Shown: piece by piece, positions 29,669 to 39,698 of the stretch
How positions within the stretch are numbered: position 1 is the stretch's first letter
Layout of the letters: the number at the start of each line of letters is the position of its first letter
Assembly: GCF_027594825.1 (NCBI RefSeq)
Contig: NZ_CP088930.1
Coordinates: forward strand, 4,773,019-4,837,018
Length of the DNA stretch: 64,000 nt
Direction: 5' to 3'
DNA from: Serratia liquefaciens
GTDB lineage: Bacteria > Pseudomonadota > Gammaproteobacteria > Enterobacterales > Enterobacteriaceae
The notes under the pieces: model-generated
The model's input: only the letters and a program-made list of their open reading frames with translations
What the model was told of the DNA's origin: nothing
The model's database searches: none
Program-made: the position numbers and the translations under genes

Positions 29669-31789
29669 ATGAACTCTCTGTTTGCCAGCACGGCGCGTGG
29701 ACTGGAAGAACTGTTAAAAAGCGAACTGGAAGCGCTGGGCGCTCACGCCTGTAAAGTAGTGCAGGGTGGGGTACATTTTCAGGGTGACGATCGTCTTCTG
29801 TACCAAAGCTTGCTGTGGAGCCGTCTGGCCTCACGTATTTTGCTGCCGCTGAATGAATTCCGCGTGCACAGCGATCTGGATCTGTATCTGGGTGTGCAGG
29901 CGATCGACTGGACCAGCATTTTCGGCGTGGATAAAACCTTCGCCGTTCACTTCAGCGGCGTGAACGAAGAGATCCGCAACAGCCAATATGGCGCATTGAA
30001 GGTCAAGGACGCCATCGTCGACAGCTTTACGCGCAAGATCGATCAGCGCCCGACGGTGGCCAAACAGCAGCCGGATATTCGCGTCAATGTGTTCCTGCAG
30101 CGTGATATGGCCAGCGTAGCGCTCGATCTGAGCGGTGAAGGTCTGCATCAGCGCGGTTACCGCGATCTGACCGGTCAGGCGCCGCTGAAGGAAAGCCTGG
30201 CGGCGGCGATTGTGCAGCGTTCCGGCTGGCAGCCGGGAACGCCGATGCTCGATCCTATGTGTGGCTCGGGAACGCTATTGATCGAAGCGGCGATGATCGC
30301 TTCCGATCGCGCGCCAGGTCTGCACCGTCAACATTGGGGCTTTACCGCCTGGAATGGTCACAACGTCGACCTGTGGCGCGAAGTGATCACCGAAGCGCAG
30401 GTGCGCGCACGCCGTGGCTTGCAAGAAACCACCTCGCGTTTCTTCGGTTCTGATATCGATCGTCGGGTGATTGAAATGGCGCGCGGCAATGCCCGTCGTG
30501 CAGGCGTTGCCGAACTGATTACCTTTAACGTCAACGACGTAGCCAAACTGACTAACCCGCTGCCGGAAGGCCCGACCGGCACCGTGGTTTGCAACCCGCC
30601 GTACGGCGAGCGTCTGGAAAGTGAACCGGCGCTGATCGCCTTGCACAATATGCTGGGCCGGATCATGAAGAGCGCATTCGGCGGCTGGCAGTTGTCATTG
30701 TTCAGCGCTTCGCCGGAGCTGCTGAGTTGCCTGCAGCTGCGTGCCGAGCGCCAGTTCAAGGCCAAAAACGGTCCGTTGGACTGCGTGCAGAAAAATTACC
30801 AACTGGCGGAGAACCCACAGGGCTCCGGCGGCATTCAGGTGGCGGAAGATTTTGCCAACCGCCTGCGCAAAAACCTGAAGAAGCTCGACAAGTGGGCCAA
30901 ACAGCAGGGCATTGAGTGTTATCGCCTGTATGACGCTGACCTGCCGGAATACAACGTGGCGGTGGACCGCTACGGCAGCAAGGTGGTGGTACAAGAGTAT
31001 GCGCCGCCGAAAACCATCGATGCGCAGAAAGCACGTCAACGCCTGTTCGATGTGATCAATGCCACGCTGGCGGTGCTGGAATTGCCGTCCAATCAGCTGA
31101 TCCTGAAAACCCGTGAGCGCCAGAAAGGCAAAAACCAGTATGAAAAACTGGCGCAGAAGGGCGAGTTCCTGCTGGTGGAAGAGTTCAATGCCAAGCTGTG
31201 GGTTAACCTGACGGACTATCTCGATACCGGCCTGTTCCTCGACCACCGCATTGCTCGCCGCATGCTGGGTGATATGAGCAAGGGCAAGGATTTCCTCAAC
31301 CTGTTCGCCTATACCGGCACCGCCAGCGTGCACGCCGGGTTGGGGGGCGCGCGCAGCACCACCACGGTGGATATGTCGCGTACCTATCTGGAATGGGCGG
31401 AGAAAAATCTGCGCGTTAACGGCCTGACCGGCAAACAGCACAGATTGATCCATGCAGATTGCCTGTCATGGCTGCAAAATGCCGACGAACAATTCGACGT
31501 GATCTTTATCGATCCTCCGACCTTCTCCAACTCCAAGCGGATGGAGAACACTTTTGACGTTCAGCGCGATCACCTGGTGCTGATGCAAGATTTGAAACGG
31601 TTGCTGCGTCGTAACGGGACCATCATGTTCTCGAACAACAAGCGCGGTTTCCAGATGGATATGGCCGGCCTGAGCGCGCTGGGTCTGGAGGCGAAAGAAA
31701 TTACCGCCCAGACGCAGTCGCAGGACTTTGCCCGTAACCGTCAAATTCATAACTGCTGGCTGGTTACCCACGCCGGCGAAGGAAAATAA
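29669..31789 (+). CDS. rlmL: Bifunctional 23S rRNA methyltransferase RlmKL
   Basis: A 706-residue fusion of two rRNA methyltransferases. The N-terminal THUMP domain plus RlmL methyltransferase makes m2G2445 (motif CNPPYGERL near residues 308-316; SAM motif [14 protein letters not shown] near 195-208). The C-terminal RlmK half makes m7G2069 (motif [13 protein letters not shown] segment [12 protein letters not shown]). The start at 29669 gives [20 protein letters not shown], the family N-terminus; in-frame upstream ATGs add unconserved residues. The gene is followed after 5 bp by uup. Confidence 0.96.
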   Translation: MNSLFASTARGLEELLKSELEALGAHACKVVQGGVHFQGDDRLLYQSLLWSRLASRILLPLNEFRVHSDLDLYLGVQAIDWTSIFGVDKTFAVHFSGVNEEIRNSQYGALKVKDAIVDSFTRKIDQRPTVAKQQPDIRVNVFLQRDMASVALDLSGEGLHQRGYRDLTGQAPLKESLAAAIVQRSGWQPGTPMLDPMCGSGTLLIEAAMIASDRAPGLHRQHWGFTAWNGHNVDLWREVITEAQVRARRGLQETTSRFFGSDIDRRVIEMARGNARRAGVAELITFNVNDVAKLTNPLPEGPTGTVVCNPPYGERLESEPALIALHNMLGRIMKSAFGGWQLSLFSASPELLSCLQLRAERQFKAKNGPLDCVQKNYQLAENPQGSGGIQVAEDFANRLRKNLKKLDKWAKQQGIECYRLYDADLPEYNVAVDRYGSKVVVQEYAPPKTIDAQKARQRLFDVINATLAVLELPSNQLILKTRERQKGKNQYEKLAQKGEFLLVEEFNAKLWVNLTDYLDTGLFLDHRIARRMLGDMSKGKDFLNLFAYTGTASVHAGLGGARSTTTVDMSRTYLEWAEKNLRVNGLTGKQHRLIHADCLSWLQNADEQFDVIFIDPPTFSNSKRMENTFDVQRDHLVLMQDLKRLLRRNGTIMFSNNKRGFQMDMAGLSALGLEAKEITAQTQSQDFARNRQIHNCWLVTHAGEGK

Positions 31790-31794
31790 TTACT

Positions 31795-33699
31795 ATGTCG
31801 TTAATTAGCATGTCCGGTGCCTGGCTGTCATTCAGCGATGCGCCGCTTTTAGATAACACCGAAATTCATATTGAAGACAACGAACGCGTCTGTCTGGTTG
31901 GGCGTAATGGTGCCGGTAAATCAACGCTGCTGAAGATCCTCGGTAAAGAAATTCCGCTGGACGATGGTCGGGTGATTTACGAGCAAGATCTGATCGTTGC
32001 GCGTCTGCAACAGGATCCACCGCGCAATATCGGCGGGACAGTCTTCGATTTCGTGGCCGAAGGCGTGGCCGAACAGGCGGAACACCTGAAGGCCTATCAC
32101 GCGATTTCGCACCTGGTGGAAACCGATCCGAGCGAAAAAAACCTGACGCGTATGGCGCAGATTATGGAGATCCTCGATCACCAGGGGCTTTGGCAACTCG
32201 ACAGCCGCATCAGCGAAGTGCTGTTGCAGCTGGGCCTGAACGGGGACGCGGAGCTTTCCTCGCTTTCCGGCGGTTGGCTGCGTAAAGCGGCGCTGGGGCG
32301 CGCGCTGGTCAGTTCTCCACGCGTATTGCTGCTGGACGAACCGACCAACCACCTGGACATTACCACCATTGACTGGCTGGAAGGCTTCCTGAAAGAGTTC
32401 CAGGGCAGCATCGTGTTCATTTCCCACGACCGTTCCTTTATCCGCAACATGGCGACGCGCATTGTCGATCTCGACCGTGGCAAGCTGGTGTCCTGGCCGG
32501 GCAATTATGATCTGTATCTGCTGAGCAAAGAAGAAGCGCTGCGGGTAGAAGAGCTGCAAAACGCTGAATTCGACCGCAAACTGGCGCAGGAAGAAGTGTG
32601 GATCCGTCAGGGCATCAAGGCGCGTCGTACGCGTAACGAAGGCCGCGTACGTGCGCTGAAGGCGTTACGTAACGAGCGTTCAGAACGTCGTGAGGTGATG
32701 GGCACCGCCAAAATGCAGGTTGAAGAAGCGGTACGCTCCGGCAAGATTGTGTTCGAGATGGAAGACGTCAATTATCAGGTCGGCGGCAAAGTGCTGGTGC
32801 GCAATTTCTCCGCCCAGGTGCAGCGCGGCGACAAGATTGCCCTGGTGGGGCCGAACGGCTGCGGCAAAACGACCTTGCTGAAGCTGATGCTTGGCCAGTT
32901 AAAGGCCGACAGCGGTCGCGTACACTGCGGCACCAAGCTTGAAGTGGCCTATTTCGATCAGCACCGCGCCGAACTGGATCCGGAACGTACGGTGATGGAC
33001 AACCTGGCAGAAGGCAAGCAGGAAGTGATGGTCAACGGCCGCTCTCGCCACGTGCTCGGCTATTTGCAGGACTTCCTGTTCCATCCGAAACGCGCCATGA
33101 CTCCGGTGAAAGCGTTGTCCGGCGGTGAGCGTAACCGTCTGTTGCTGGCCAAGCTGTTCCTGAAGCCAAGTAACTTGTTGATTCTCGATGAACCAACCAA
33201 CGATCTTGACGTCGAAACGCTGGAGTTGCTGGAAGAGCTGATCGACGGCTATCAGGGCACCGTGCTGTTGGTAAGCCACGATCGTCAATTCGTCGACAAC
33301 TCCGTGACCGAGTGCTGGATCTTTGAAGGCAACGGCGAGATCAGCACCTTCGTAGGCGGTTATTACGATGCGCACCACCAGCGCGCAACGGCAAAACCTA
33401 TCCGTCAGGTCGCGGCGGAACAGAACAAGCCGGCGGCGGAGAAAAAGGCTGAACAGTCCAAGAAACCGGCGGCTAAACTGAGCTATAACTTGTTACGCGA
33501 GCTGGAACAGTTGCCGCAACGCCTTGAACAACTGGAAGCGGAAATTGAAGCGCTGCAGGCGCAAATGAGCGATGCTGACTTCTTCACGCGTCCTCACAGC
33601 GAAACACAGCAGGTGCTGACCGCGCTGGCCACCGCCGAAGGGACATTGGAAGAAGCCTTCGCCCGTTGGGAAGAGTTGGAAGCGATGAAGAACGGCTAA
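31795..33699 (+). CDS. uup: ABC-F ATPase Uup
   Basis: A 634-residue ABC-F protein with two ATPase domains and no membrane segments. Walker A motifs are GRNGAGKST (near 36-44) and GPNGCGKTT (near 352-360). The signatures are LSGGWLRKAALGRAL and LSGGERNRLLLAKLF, and each Walker B reads LLLDEPTNHLD or LILDEPTNDLD. The Arg-rich inter-domain linker (RQGIKARRTRNEGRVRALKA) and a C-terminal coiled coil (about 560-634) that binds DNA are typical of Uup. Loss of Uup increases precise excision of transposons in E. coli; a ribosome-associated role is also proposed. It follows rlmKL by 5 bp. Confidence 0.95.
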   Translation: MSLISMSGAWLSFSDAPLLDNTEIHIEDNERVCLVGRNGAGKSTLLKILGKEIPLDDGRVIYEQDLIVARLQQDPPRNIGGTVFDFVAEGVAEQAEHLKAYHAISHLVETDPSEKNLTRMAQIMEILDHQGLWQLDSRISEVLLQLGLNGDAELSSLSGGWLRKAALGRALVSSPRVLLLDEPTNHLDITTIDWLEGFLKEFQGSIVFISHDRSFIRNMATRIVDLDRGKLVSWPGNYDLYLLSKEEALRVEELQNAEFDRKLAQEEVWIRQGIKARRTRNEGRVRALKALRNERSERREVMGTAKMQVEEAVRSGKIVFEMEDVNYQVGGKVLVRNFSAQVQRGDKIALVGPNGCGKTTLLKLMLGQLKADSGRVHCGTKLEVAYFDQHRAELDPERTVMDNLAEGKQEVMVNGRSRHVLGYLQDFLFHPKRAMTPVKALSGGERNRLLLAKLFLKPSNLLILDEPTNDLDVETLELLEELIDGYQGTVLLVSHDRQFVDNSVTECWIFEGNGEISTFVGGYYDAHHQRATAKPIRQVAAEQNKPAAEKKAEQSKKPAAKLSYNLLRELEQLPQRLEQLEAEIEALQAQMSDADFFTRPHSETQQVLTALATAEGTLEEAFARWEELEAMKNG

Positions 33700-33772
33700 C
33701 CGTTGAGATACCGTCCGCGCGCTGCTGCGGGCGGTATTGTCGTACCGGTGAGCGACGTTGTTAAGGAGGATT

Positions 33773-35080
33773 ATGGTGTGTTCCCACGAGAATCACGAGC
33801 AGCACAGTCACGCAACACAGCAACAGGACAATCTGATGCTGTGTCCACAATGCGACATGTTGGTGGCGTTGCCGCCGCTGGCATACGGTTCGAAAGCGGT
33901 ATGCCCGCGTTGTAAAACGACCCTCAGCTCCCGCTGGCAGGAACCCCGCAAGCGGCCAATCGGCTATGCCCTCAGCGCATTGTTTATGCTGCTGCTGGCG
34001 AATATTTTCCCGTTTATCAATATGCGCGTTGCCGGTCTCGGTAACGAAATCAAACTGATCCAGATCCCGCAGGTGATGGTGGCGGAAGATTACGCCAGCA
34101 TGGCTACGCTGTTTATGGTGTTCGTGCAGTTGATCCCGGCATTCTGCATGGTGGCGATCATTGTGCTGTGTGCCAGAGTGCGCATGCCCCTTGGCCTGAA
34201 AGAGTGGATGGCCAAGATGCTGTTCCAGTTTAAAACCTGGTGCATGGTCGAAATTTTCCTCGCGGGGGTGCTGGTCAGCTTCGTTAAGCTGATGGCCTAT
34301 GGCGATATCGGCATCGGCAGCAGCTTTGTGCCTTACTGCCTGTTTTGCCTGCTGCAGGTGCGCGCCTTCCAGTGTGTGGATCGCCGCTGGCTATGGAATG
34401 ACATTGAACCGGCGCCGCGGCTCGACCGCCCCATGAAAGTAGGGCACATCGGGTTGCGCCAGGGCTTGCGCTCTTGCCAATGCTGTACGGCGATTCTGCC
34501 GGCGGAGATGACCCATTGCCCGCGTTGCCACACCAAAGGTTATGTCCGTCGCCGCCACAGTGTGCAATGGACATTGGCACTGCTTGTCACCTCGATCATG
34601 CTGTATATTCCGGCTAATCTGCTGCCTATTATGGTCACCGAGGCGCTGGGCAATAAAATTACTTCTACCATCATGGCCGGGGTGATACTGCTGTGGGGCG
34701 AAGGATCTTATCCGGTGGCGATGGTGATCTTTATCGCCAGCATCATGGTGCCTTCGTTGAAAATGTTGGCGATTGGCTGGTTGTGCTGGGATGCCAACGG
34801 CAAGCATAAACCCCGGGCCGACAGCGAAAGGATGCACCTGATTTATGAAGTGGTTGAATTCGTCGGCCGCTGGTCGATGATCGATGTGTTTGTAATCGCC
34901 GTACTTTCGGCGTTGGTACGGATGGGACAATTGATGAGCATTTATCCTGCTACTGGCGCGCTGCTGTTCGCCATGGTGGTGATCCTCACTATGTTTGCTG
35001 CCATGACGTTTGATCCCCGACTGTCCTGGGATCGCGTAAATGAAACAATAAAAAAGGAGCCGCAAGGTGACGGAAAATAA
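33773..35080 (+). CDS. pqiA: Intermembrane transport protein PqiA
   Basis: A 435-residue inner-membrane protein with two homologous halves, each with a Cys-pair zinc-ribbon-like motif (CPQCDMLVALPPL with CPRCKTTL; CQCCTAIL with CPRCHTKG) and about four membrane helices. The start at 33773 is preceded by AAGGAGG. PqiA, PqiB and PqiC form an inner-to-outer-membrane lipid-handling path; in E. coli the operon is induced by paraquat through SoxRS. The end overlaps pqiB by 14 bp. Confidence 0.94.
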   Translation: MVCSHENHEQHSHATQQQDNLMLCPQCDMLVALPPLAYGSKAVCPRCKTTLSSRWQEPRKRPIGYALSALFMLLLANIFPFINMRVAGLGNEIKLIQIPQVMVAEDYASMATLFMVFVQLIPAFCMVAIIVLCARVRMPLGLKEWMAKMLFQFKTWCMVEIFLAGVLVSFVKLMAYGDIGIGSSFVPYCLFCLLQVRAFQCVDRRWLWNDIEPAPRLDRPMKVGHIGLRQGLRSCQCCTAILPAEMTHCPRCHTKGYVRRRHSVQWTLALLVTSIMLYIPANLLPIMVTEALGNKITSTIMAGVILLWGEGSYPVAMVIFIASIMVPSLKMLAIGWLCWDANGKHKPRADSERMHLIYEVVEFVGRWSMIDVFVIAVLSALVRMGQLMSIYPATGALLFAMVVILTMFAAMTFDPRLSWDRVNETIKKEPQGDGK

Positions 35081-36710
35081 TCATAGCGTCGCGGACGTTG
35101 AAAAGATCAAGCGCTGGTCGCCGGTGTGGATTATCCCCATCGTCACTGCGCTGATCGGCGCCTGGATCCTGTTTTACCATTTCAGCCACCAGGGGCCGCA
35201 GGTGACGCTGGTCACCACCACAGCCGAAGGCCTGGAAGCGGGTAAAACCAAAATCACCAGCCGCAGCGTCGACGTCGGCGTGGTGGAGACCGTGAACCTG
35301 AGCGACGACCTGAGCAAGGTGGTGGTGCAGGCCCGGCTAAACTCCGGCATGGAGAAATTGCTGCGCGAGGATACCGCCTTCTGGGTGGTGAAACCGCAGA
35401 TTGGCCGTGAAGGCATTTCCGGTCTGGGTACCTTGCTGTCTGGTGCTTACATCGAGCTGCAGCCGGGCAAAAAAGGCAAAGAGAAAAACGATTACCAACT
35501 GCTGGATGCACCGCCGTTGGCTTCCCCGGATGCCAAAGGGTTGCGCATCGTCCTGGACAGCGAAAAGTCCGGCCAGCTGAATGCCGGCGATCCGGTGCTG
35601 TTCCGTGGTTACCGTGTCGGCTCGGTAGAGACCAGCTATTTTGATCCCAAGATGCGCGCCATGCGCTATCAGCTGTTTGTCTCCGCTCCTTACGACCAAC
35701 TGGTGACCAGCAACGTTCGCTTCTGGAAAGACAGCGGCGTGGCCTTCGACATGTCCGCGCAGGGCATGCGGGTAGAAATGGGATCTCTGGCTACGCTGTT
35801 CAGCGGCGGCGTCAGTTTTGACGTGCCGGACGGTTGGGATCGTGGCGAGCAGGTGAAAGAGAAGACGGAATATCAGCTGTTTGATAACCAACGCAGCATC
35901 CAGGATTCGCTGTACACCGTGCACAAAGATTACCTGATGTTCTTCTCGGATTCGATTCGCGGCCTGCAGCCGGGAGCGCCTGTCGAGTTCCGCGGTATCC
36001 GTTTGGGGACCGTGGCGCAAGTGCCATTCTACAAAGAGGGTATGATGCAGCGGCTGGATAACGATTACCGTATTCCGGTGCTGATCCGCATTGAACCGGA
36101 TCGTTTCCAGAAGCAGTTGGGCGGTAATTTCGATATTGAAGGCCACCTGAAAGATGCTGAATCACGCGGTATGCGCGCTTCTCTGAAGTCCGCCAACCTG
36201 CTAACCGGCTCCCTGTATATCGATCTGGATTTCTATCCGCAAGAGAAAGCCTGGAAGGGGCCGCGTGAGCTGTTCGGTTATCCGTTGATGCCGACCACCA
36301 GCGGCGGTTTGGCGCAGATCCAACAGAAACTGATGCAGACGTTGGATAAGATCAACTCGATGCCATTGAATCCGATGATCAATGAAGCGACCAAAACCCT
36401 GGCGGAAAGCCAGAAGACCATGAAGTCGACGCAGCAGACCATGCAATCGTTGAACGACATCATCGCCAGCAAAGAGATGAAGGCGCTGCCGCAGGATATG
36501 CAAAAAACGCTGCAGGAACTGAATCGCAGCATGAAAGGCTTCCAGCCAGGTTCACCGGCCTACAACAAGATGGTCGGCGATATGCAACGCCTCGATCAGG
36601 TGCTGCGTGAACTGCAGCCCGTGTTGCGTACCTTGAACGAAAAGAGCAACGCGCTGGTGTTTGAAGCCGCGGGCAGTAACGATCCTCAGCCGAAGAAGGC
36701 CAACAAATGA
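35067..36710 (+). CDS. pqiB: MCE-domain intermembrane transport protein PqiB
   Basis: A 547-residue protein with one N-terminal membrane helix (about residues 17-37) and three MCE domains in the periplasm. It ends in a long helical region (about 430-530) that in E. coli PqiB builds the hexameric needle reaching toward the outer membrane. Repeated MCE features such as GLEAGKTKITSRSVDVG and LNAGDPVLFRGYRVG are visible. The start is GTG, with AAGGAG seven bases upstream, inside the pqiA coding end. The stop overlaps pqiC by 4 bp. Confidence 0.95.
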   Translation: MTENNHSVADVEKIKRWSPVWIIPIVTALIGAWILFYHFSHQGPQVTLVTTTAEGLEAGKTKITSRSVDVGVVETVNLSDDLSKVVVQARLNSGMEKLLREDTAFWVVKPQIGREGISGLGTLLSGAYIELQPGKKGKEKNDYQLLDAPPLASPDAKGLRIVLDSEKSGQLNAGDPVLFRGYRVGSVETSYFDPKMRAMRYQLFVSAPYDQLVTSNVRFWKDSGVAFDMSAQGMRVEMGSLATLFSGGVSFDVPDGWDRGEQVKEKTEYQLFDNQRSIQDSLYTVHKDYLMFFSDSIRGLQPGAPVEFRGIRLGTVAQVPFYKEGMMQRLDNDYRIPVLIRIEPDRFQKQLGGNFDIEGHLKDAESRGMRASLKSANLLTGSLYIDLDFYPQEKAWKGPRELFGYPLMPTTSGGLAQIQQKLMQTLDKINSMPLNPMINEATKTLAESQKTMKSTQQTMQSLNDIIASKEMKALPQDMQKTLQELNRSMKGFQPGSPAYNKMVGDMQRLDQVLRELQPVLRTLNEKSNALVFEAAGSNDPQPKKANK

Positions 36711-37264
36711 TGAAATGGATTCCGGTAGCCCTGGCGTTGGTACTCAGCGCCTGTAGCAGCACCCCACAGAAAACCTACTACCAACTGCCGGCGCTGGGGG
36801 CGCCGACACAGGTGAGCGGCGGTGAGACTTCTCGCCAACTGTGGTTGGAACACGTCACCGTGGCGGATTATCTGGCGCAGAACGGCGTGGTTTATCAGAC
36901 CAATGATGTGCAGTACGTCATTGCCCAGAATAACCTGTGGGCCAGCCCGCTCGATCAGCAACTGCAGCAAACGCTGGTCACCAACCTGAGCAGTGCATTA
37001 CCGGGTTGGGTCGTGTCCTCCCAGCCGATGAGCAGCGATCAGGACGTGTTGAACGTGACGGTCAGCGGTTTCCATGGTCGTTTTGATGGCAAGGCGATTA
37101 TTCGTGGCGAATGGGTGCTGAGTCATCAAGGCAAGCTGACCAAACGGCCATTCAGCCTGGAGCTGAAACAGGGCGAGGATGGTTACGATGCGCTGGTCCG
37201 TACGTTGGCGCAAGGCTGGCAGCAAGAGGCACAGTCCATCGCCTCACAGGCCGGTCGTTTTTAG
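36707..37264 (+). CDS. pqiC: Outer-membrane lipoprotein PqiC
   Basis: A 185-residue lipoprotein formerly called YmbA. The signal peptide ends in the lipobox LSAC with the lipidated Cys at residue 16 and Ser after it, so sorting to the outer membrane is expected. It belongs to the ABC-type transport auxiliary lipoprotein family and caps the PqiB needle. There are two consecutive ATG codons at the start (36707 and 36710). It is the last gene of pqiABC and is followed by a strong terminator. Confidence 0.93.
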   Translation: MMKWIPVALALVLSACSSTPQKTYYQLPALGAPTQVSGGETSRQLWLEHVTVADYLAQNGVVYQTNDVQYVIAQNNLWASPLDQQLQQTLVTNLSSALPGWVVSSQPMSSDQDVLNVTVSGFHGRFDGKAIIRGEWVLSHQGKLTKRPFSLELKQGEDGYDALVRTLAQGWQQEAQSIASQAGRF

Positions 37265-37288
37265 TCATAATTTGGACTAAAAAGGTCT

Positions 37289-37340
37289 AATCCCTTCCGA
37301 TGAAAAATATTAAAACTTTTCGTCGGGAGGGATTTTTATT
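37289..37340 (+). terminator. Rho-independent terminator of pqiABC
   Basis: AATCCCTTCCGATGAAAA and TTTTCGTCGGGAGGGATT form an 18-bp stem with only two G-T pairs, then a T-rich tract. It starts 24 bp past the pqiC stop and isolates rmf. Confidence 0.85.
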
Positions 37341-37535
37341 TTATTTCAATTGGTTAACCTCTTTCCCGGCATATCAGCCACTTAGCAAATTCTGCGTGTG
37401 TAGCTCACAAATATGACATTGGCGTGAATTTTGCGCATTGATCTTCCCTTCATTTAGCGCTATTGCTTATACGTGGCTGCACAAAAAGCAGCCATTGTTT
37501 TCTTTCCACCAGACCAAATATGAGGGAAACGAGGC

Positions 37536-37706
37536 ATGAAGAGACAGAAACGCGATCGTCTGGAAAGGGCGCATTCTAGAGGTTATCAGGCAGGTATTTT
37601 AGGGCGTTCGAGGGAATATTGTCCCTACCAATCATCTGTGGACGCCCGGTCTCAATGGCTGGGAGGTTGGCGAGAAGCCATGGAGGACAGGGCTGTGACC
37701 GCTTAA
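37536..37706 (+). CDS. rmf: Ribosome modulation factor Rmf
   Basis: A 56-codon gene. The product begins MKRQKRDRLERAHSRGYQAG and continues with the conserved CPYQ and SQWLGGWREAM, collinear with E. coli Rmf (55 residues). Rmf binds the 30S subunit in stationary phase and drives pairing of 70S ribosomes into inactive 100S dimers. The ATG follows AGGGAAACGAGGC. The 5' region contains the hairpin GGCTGC-acaaaaa-GCAGCC (37472-37490). In E. coli rmf is growth-phase and ppGpp controlled; no specific operator is evident here. It lies after pqiC, as in E. coli. Confidence 0.95.
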   Translation: MKRQKRDRLERAHSRGYQAGILGRSREYCPYQSSVDARSQWLGGWREAMEDRAVTA

Positions 37707-37732
37707 GCGGCTCCCTGTCAAAAAAAAGGAAT

Positions 37733-37762
37733 AACCTCCGCTCCAGGCGGAGGTTTTTGTTT
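37733..37762 (+). terminator. Rho-independent terminator of rmf
   Basis: CCTCCG-ctccagg-CGGAGG is followed by TTTTTGTTT, 30 bp past rmf. The left flank carries A-rich sequence (aaaaaaaagg), so it may also end the convergent synthase gene. Confidence 0.85.
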
Positions 37763-37770
37763 AAACAGCC

Positions 37771-39045
37771 TTACCCCTGCCAGCGTTTCAGCAAGATACT
37801 CGCATTCACGCCGCCAAAGCCAAAGCCGTTCGACAGCGCGTAGTCGATGGTCATTGGTTGTGCTTTATTGGCCACCAAATGCAACCCCTCGGCTGCCGGG
37901 TCCGGATTATCCAGATTCAGCGTGGCCGGTGCGATCTGATCGCGCAGGGCCAGCGCCGTAAATATGGTTTCCAGCCCGCCCGCAGCGCCGAGTAAATGCC
38001 CCGTAGCCGATTTGGTCGAAGTGATGGCTACGCCGCCCCCGGTGCCGAACAGGTGTTTAATGGCATTGATCTCGCCTAAATCACCGACGGGTGTTGAGGT
38101 GGCGTGGGCATTCAAGTGCTGGATTTGCTCCGGTGCGACACCGGCCTGCTTCAGCGCAATTTTCATTGCGCGATAGGCACCGTCGCCGTCTTCAGCACCG
38201 GAGGTCATGTGGTAGGCATCGGCGCTGGTACCGTAGCCGACAATTTCTGCCAGCGGCGTGGCGCCGCGTGCCAGCGCATGTTCCAGCGTTTCAATAACCA
38301 GCATGCCGGCACCTTCCCCCATGACAAAACCGTTACGCGCGCTGTCGAAAGGCCGAGAGGCTTTTTCTGCCTCTTCAGGTGACGTCGTGGACATGGCGCG
38401 CGCTGCGGCAAAGCCCCCGAGGCTGACGGTATCGATTGCGGCTTCTGTACCGCCACACAGCGCGATATCGGCCTCATCGTTACGAATCATGCGCACGGCA
38501 TCGCCGATGGCCTGAACCCCTGCGGCACACGCAGTAACGGGGGCACCAATCGGGCCTTTGAACTGGTGCTTAATCGACACATGACCGGCCGCCAGATTGA
38601 CCAGGAAAGAGGGAATGGTAAATGGCGAAAGGCGTTTGGCACCCCGGCTGTCGGTGGTACGCACTGCGTGAGCAATCGCCGGGAAACCACCAATACCTGA
38701 GGCAATCACGGTTGCGGTTCGCTCCTGCTTATCTTCCGTATCCGCTGTCCAACCTGCCTGACGAATGGCCTCATCGGCCGCCGCCATCGCCAGCAGAATA
38801 AAGCGGTCCATTTTCTTTTGGTCTTTTGGCGGTACAGCGCTGTCGGGGTCGAAACCCGCCTCGGGATCCTGTTCCAACGAAGGCACCTGCCCACCGATTT
38901 TTACCTGCAGGTCAGCAACGATCTCTGCCGGGAGCGGACGAATGCCGGACTGGCCATTCAGCAAACGCTGCCAGATAGCCTCTACGCCGCATCCCAGTGG
39001 CGAAACGGCGCCCATGCCGGTAATGACTATACGACGACTGTTCAT
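37771..39045 (-). CDS. Extra beta-ketoacyl-ACP synthase II-like enzyme (FabF paralogue)
   Basis: A 424-residue condensing enzyme of the FabF/KAS II family. The catalytic triad is intact: the nucleophile Cys in VTACAAGVQAIGDA, His in NAHATSTPVGD and His in SATGHLLGAAGG. The N-terminus RRIVITGMGAVSPLG is typical. It is not the fabF of the acpP-fabF cluster, and sits instead in the normally short rmf-fabA interval. It is translationally coupled (4-bp overlap, ATGA) to an upstream HxlR-type regulator. A supplementary, regulated chain-elongation activity is inferred; a role in tolerance to a KAS inhibitor or in a specialised acyl chain is possible but unproven. Confidence 0.85.
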   Translation of the reverse strand: MNSRRIVITGMGAVSPLGCGVEAIWQRLLNGQSGIRPLPAEIVADLQVKIGGQVPSLEQDPEAGFDPDSAVPPKDQKKMDRFILLAMAAADEAIRQAGWTADTEDKQERTATVIASGIGGFPAIAHAVRTTDSRGAKRLSPFTIPSFLVNLAAGHVSIKHQFKGPIGAPVTACAAGVQAIGDAVRMIRNDEADIALCGGTEAAIDTVSLGGFAAARAMSTTSPEEAEKASRPFDSARNGFVMGEGAGMLVIETLEHALARGATPLAEIVGYGTSADAYHMTSGAEDGDGAYRAMKIALKQAGVAPEQIQHLNAHATSTPVGDLGEINAIKHLFGTGGGVAITSTKSATGHLLGAAGGLETIFTALALRDQIAPATLNLDNPDPAAEGLHLVANKAQPMTIDYALSNGFGFGGVNASILLKRWQG

Positions 39046-39569
39046 AGTGACTCCTTGGATGATTCTGAGGGGAATGCAGAAAGGTTCTGCTGCATCAGGG
39101 CCGCGCGTTGGCGCATACCGTCGGTCGCCGCCGGCCCTGGCGCTAAGGTAATATTATGCAGCGCGATAGGCTGCTGGGTAATGCTGTCGATCAGTTCTAG
39201 GCGTATTGGCTGCCCTGTGCGGCGATCGACCAGTTCCGCGCTAATGCCGTCATCGGCCAGATGGGTATTTCCCCAATGGAGTAGGGCCGCAATCACCGGG
39301 AAGAAATCTTTGCCGCGTTCGGTGAGCAGATACTCATACCGCACTGGCCGGATTTGATATCGCTGCTTATGCAGAATGCCGCTTTCCACCAGGTATTTCA
39401 GGCGGCGGGTCAATATGGTGGGTGAAAGCCCCAGGCTTTGCCGAAACTCATCAAACCGCGACAGGCCCTGAAAAGTATCACGCAGTATCAGGATGCTCCA
39501 CCATTCACCTACGCGATCCAGAGAACGGGCTACGGGGCATGGCACGTTGTCAAAACGGGTTTTCTGCAT
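39042..39569 (-). CDS. HxlR-family transcriptional regulator
   Basis: A 175-residue protein whose first 110 residues form the HxlR winged-helix domain: CPVARSLDRVGEWWSILILRD is followed by FDEFRQSLGLSPTILTRRLK and the wing YLLTERGKDFFPV. A Cys near the N-terminus (residue 11) is typical of HxlR members that sense thiol-reactive signals. The roughly 65-residue C-terminal extension is of unknown function. The gene precedes and overlaps the ketoacyl-ACP synthase and has a perfect dyad upstream, suggesting autoregulation of the pair. Confidence 0.88.
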   Translation of the reverse strand: MQKTRFDNVPCPVARSLDRVGEWWSILILRDTFQGLSRFDEFRQSLGLSPTILTRRLKYLVESGILHKQRYQIRPVRYEYLLTERGKDFFPVIAALLHWGNTHLADDGISAELVDRRTGQPIRLELIDSITQQPIALHNITLAPGPAATDGMRQRAALMQQNLSAFPSESSKESL

Positions 39570-39585
39570 GGCATACCTCCTGGTA

Positions 39586-39602
39586 ACTACAATAATTGTA
39601 GT
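39586..39602. promoter_or_regulatory. Palindrome upstream of the HxlR gene
   Basis: ACTACAAT-a-ATTGTAGT is a perfect inverted repeat of 8 bp arms, 17-33 bp before the HxlR start. HxlR-type and related small winged-helix regulators bind dyads of this kind, so it is a good candidate autoregulatory operator. Confidence 0.65.
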
Positions 39603-39698
39603 AACTATTTAGCCGCCATGAACCTGAGGTTTAAAAGCTCAGAGCACAATAATGGCGGGAAAATAAACGGCGACCGGGAAGGGCCGCCGTGACTGCGA

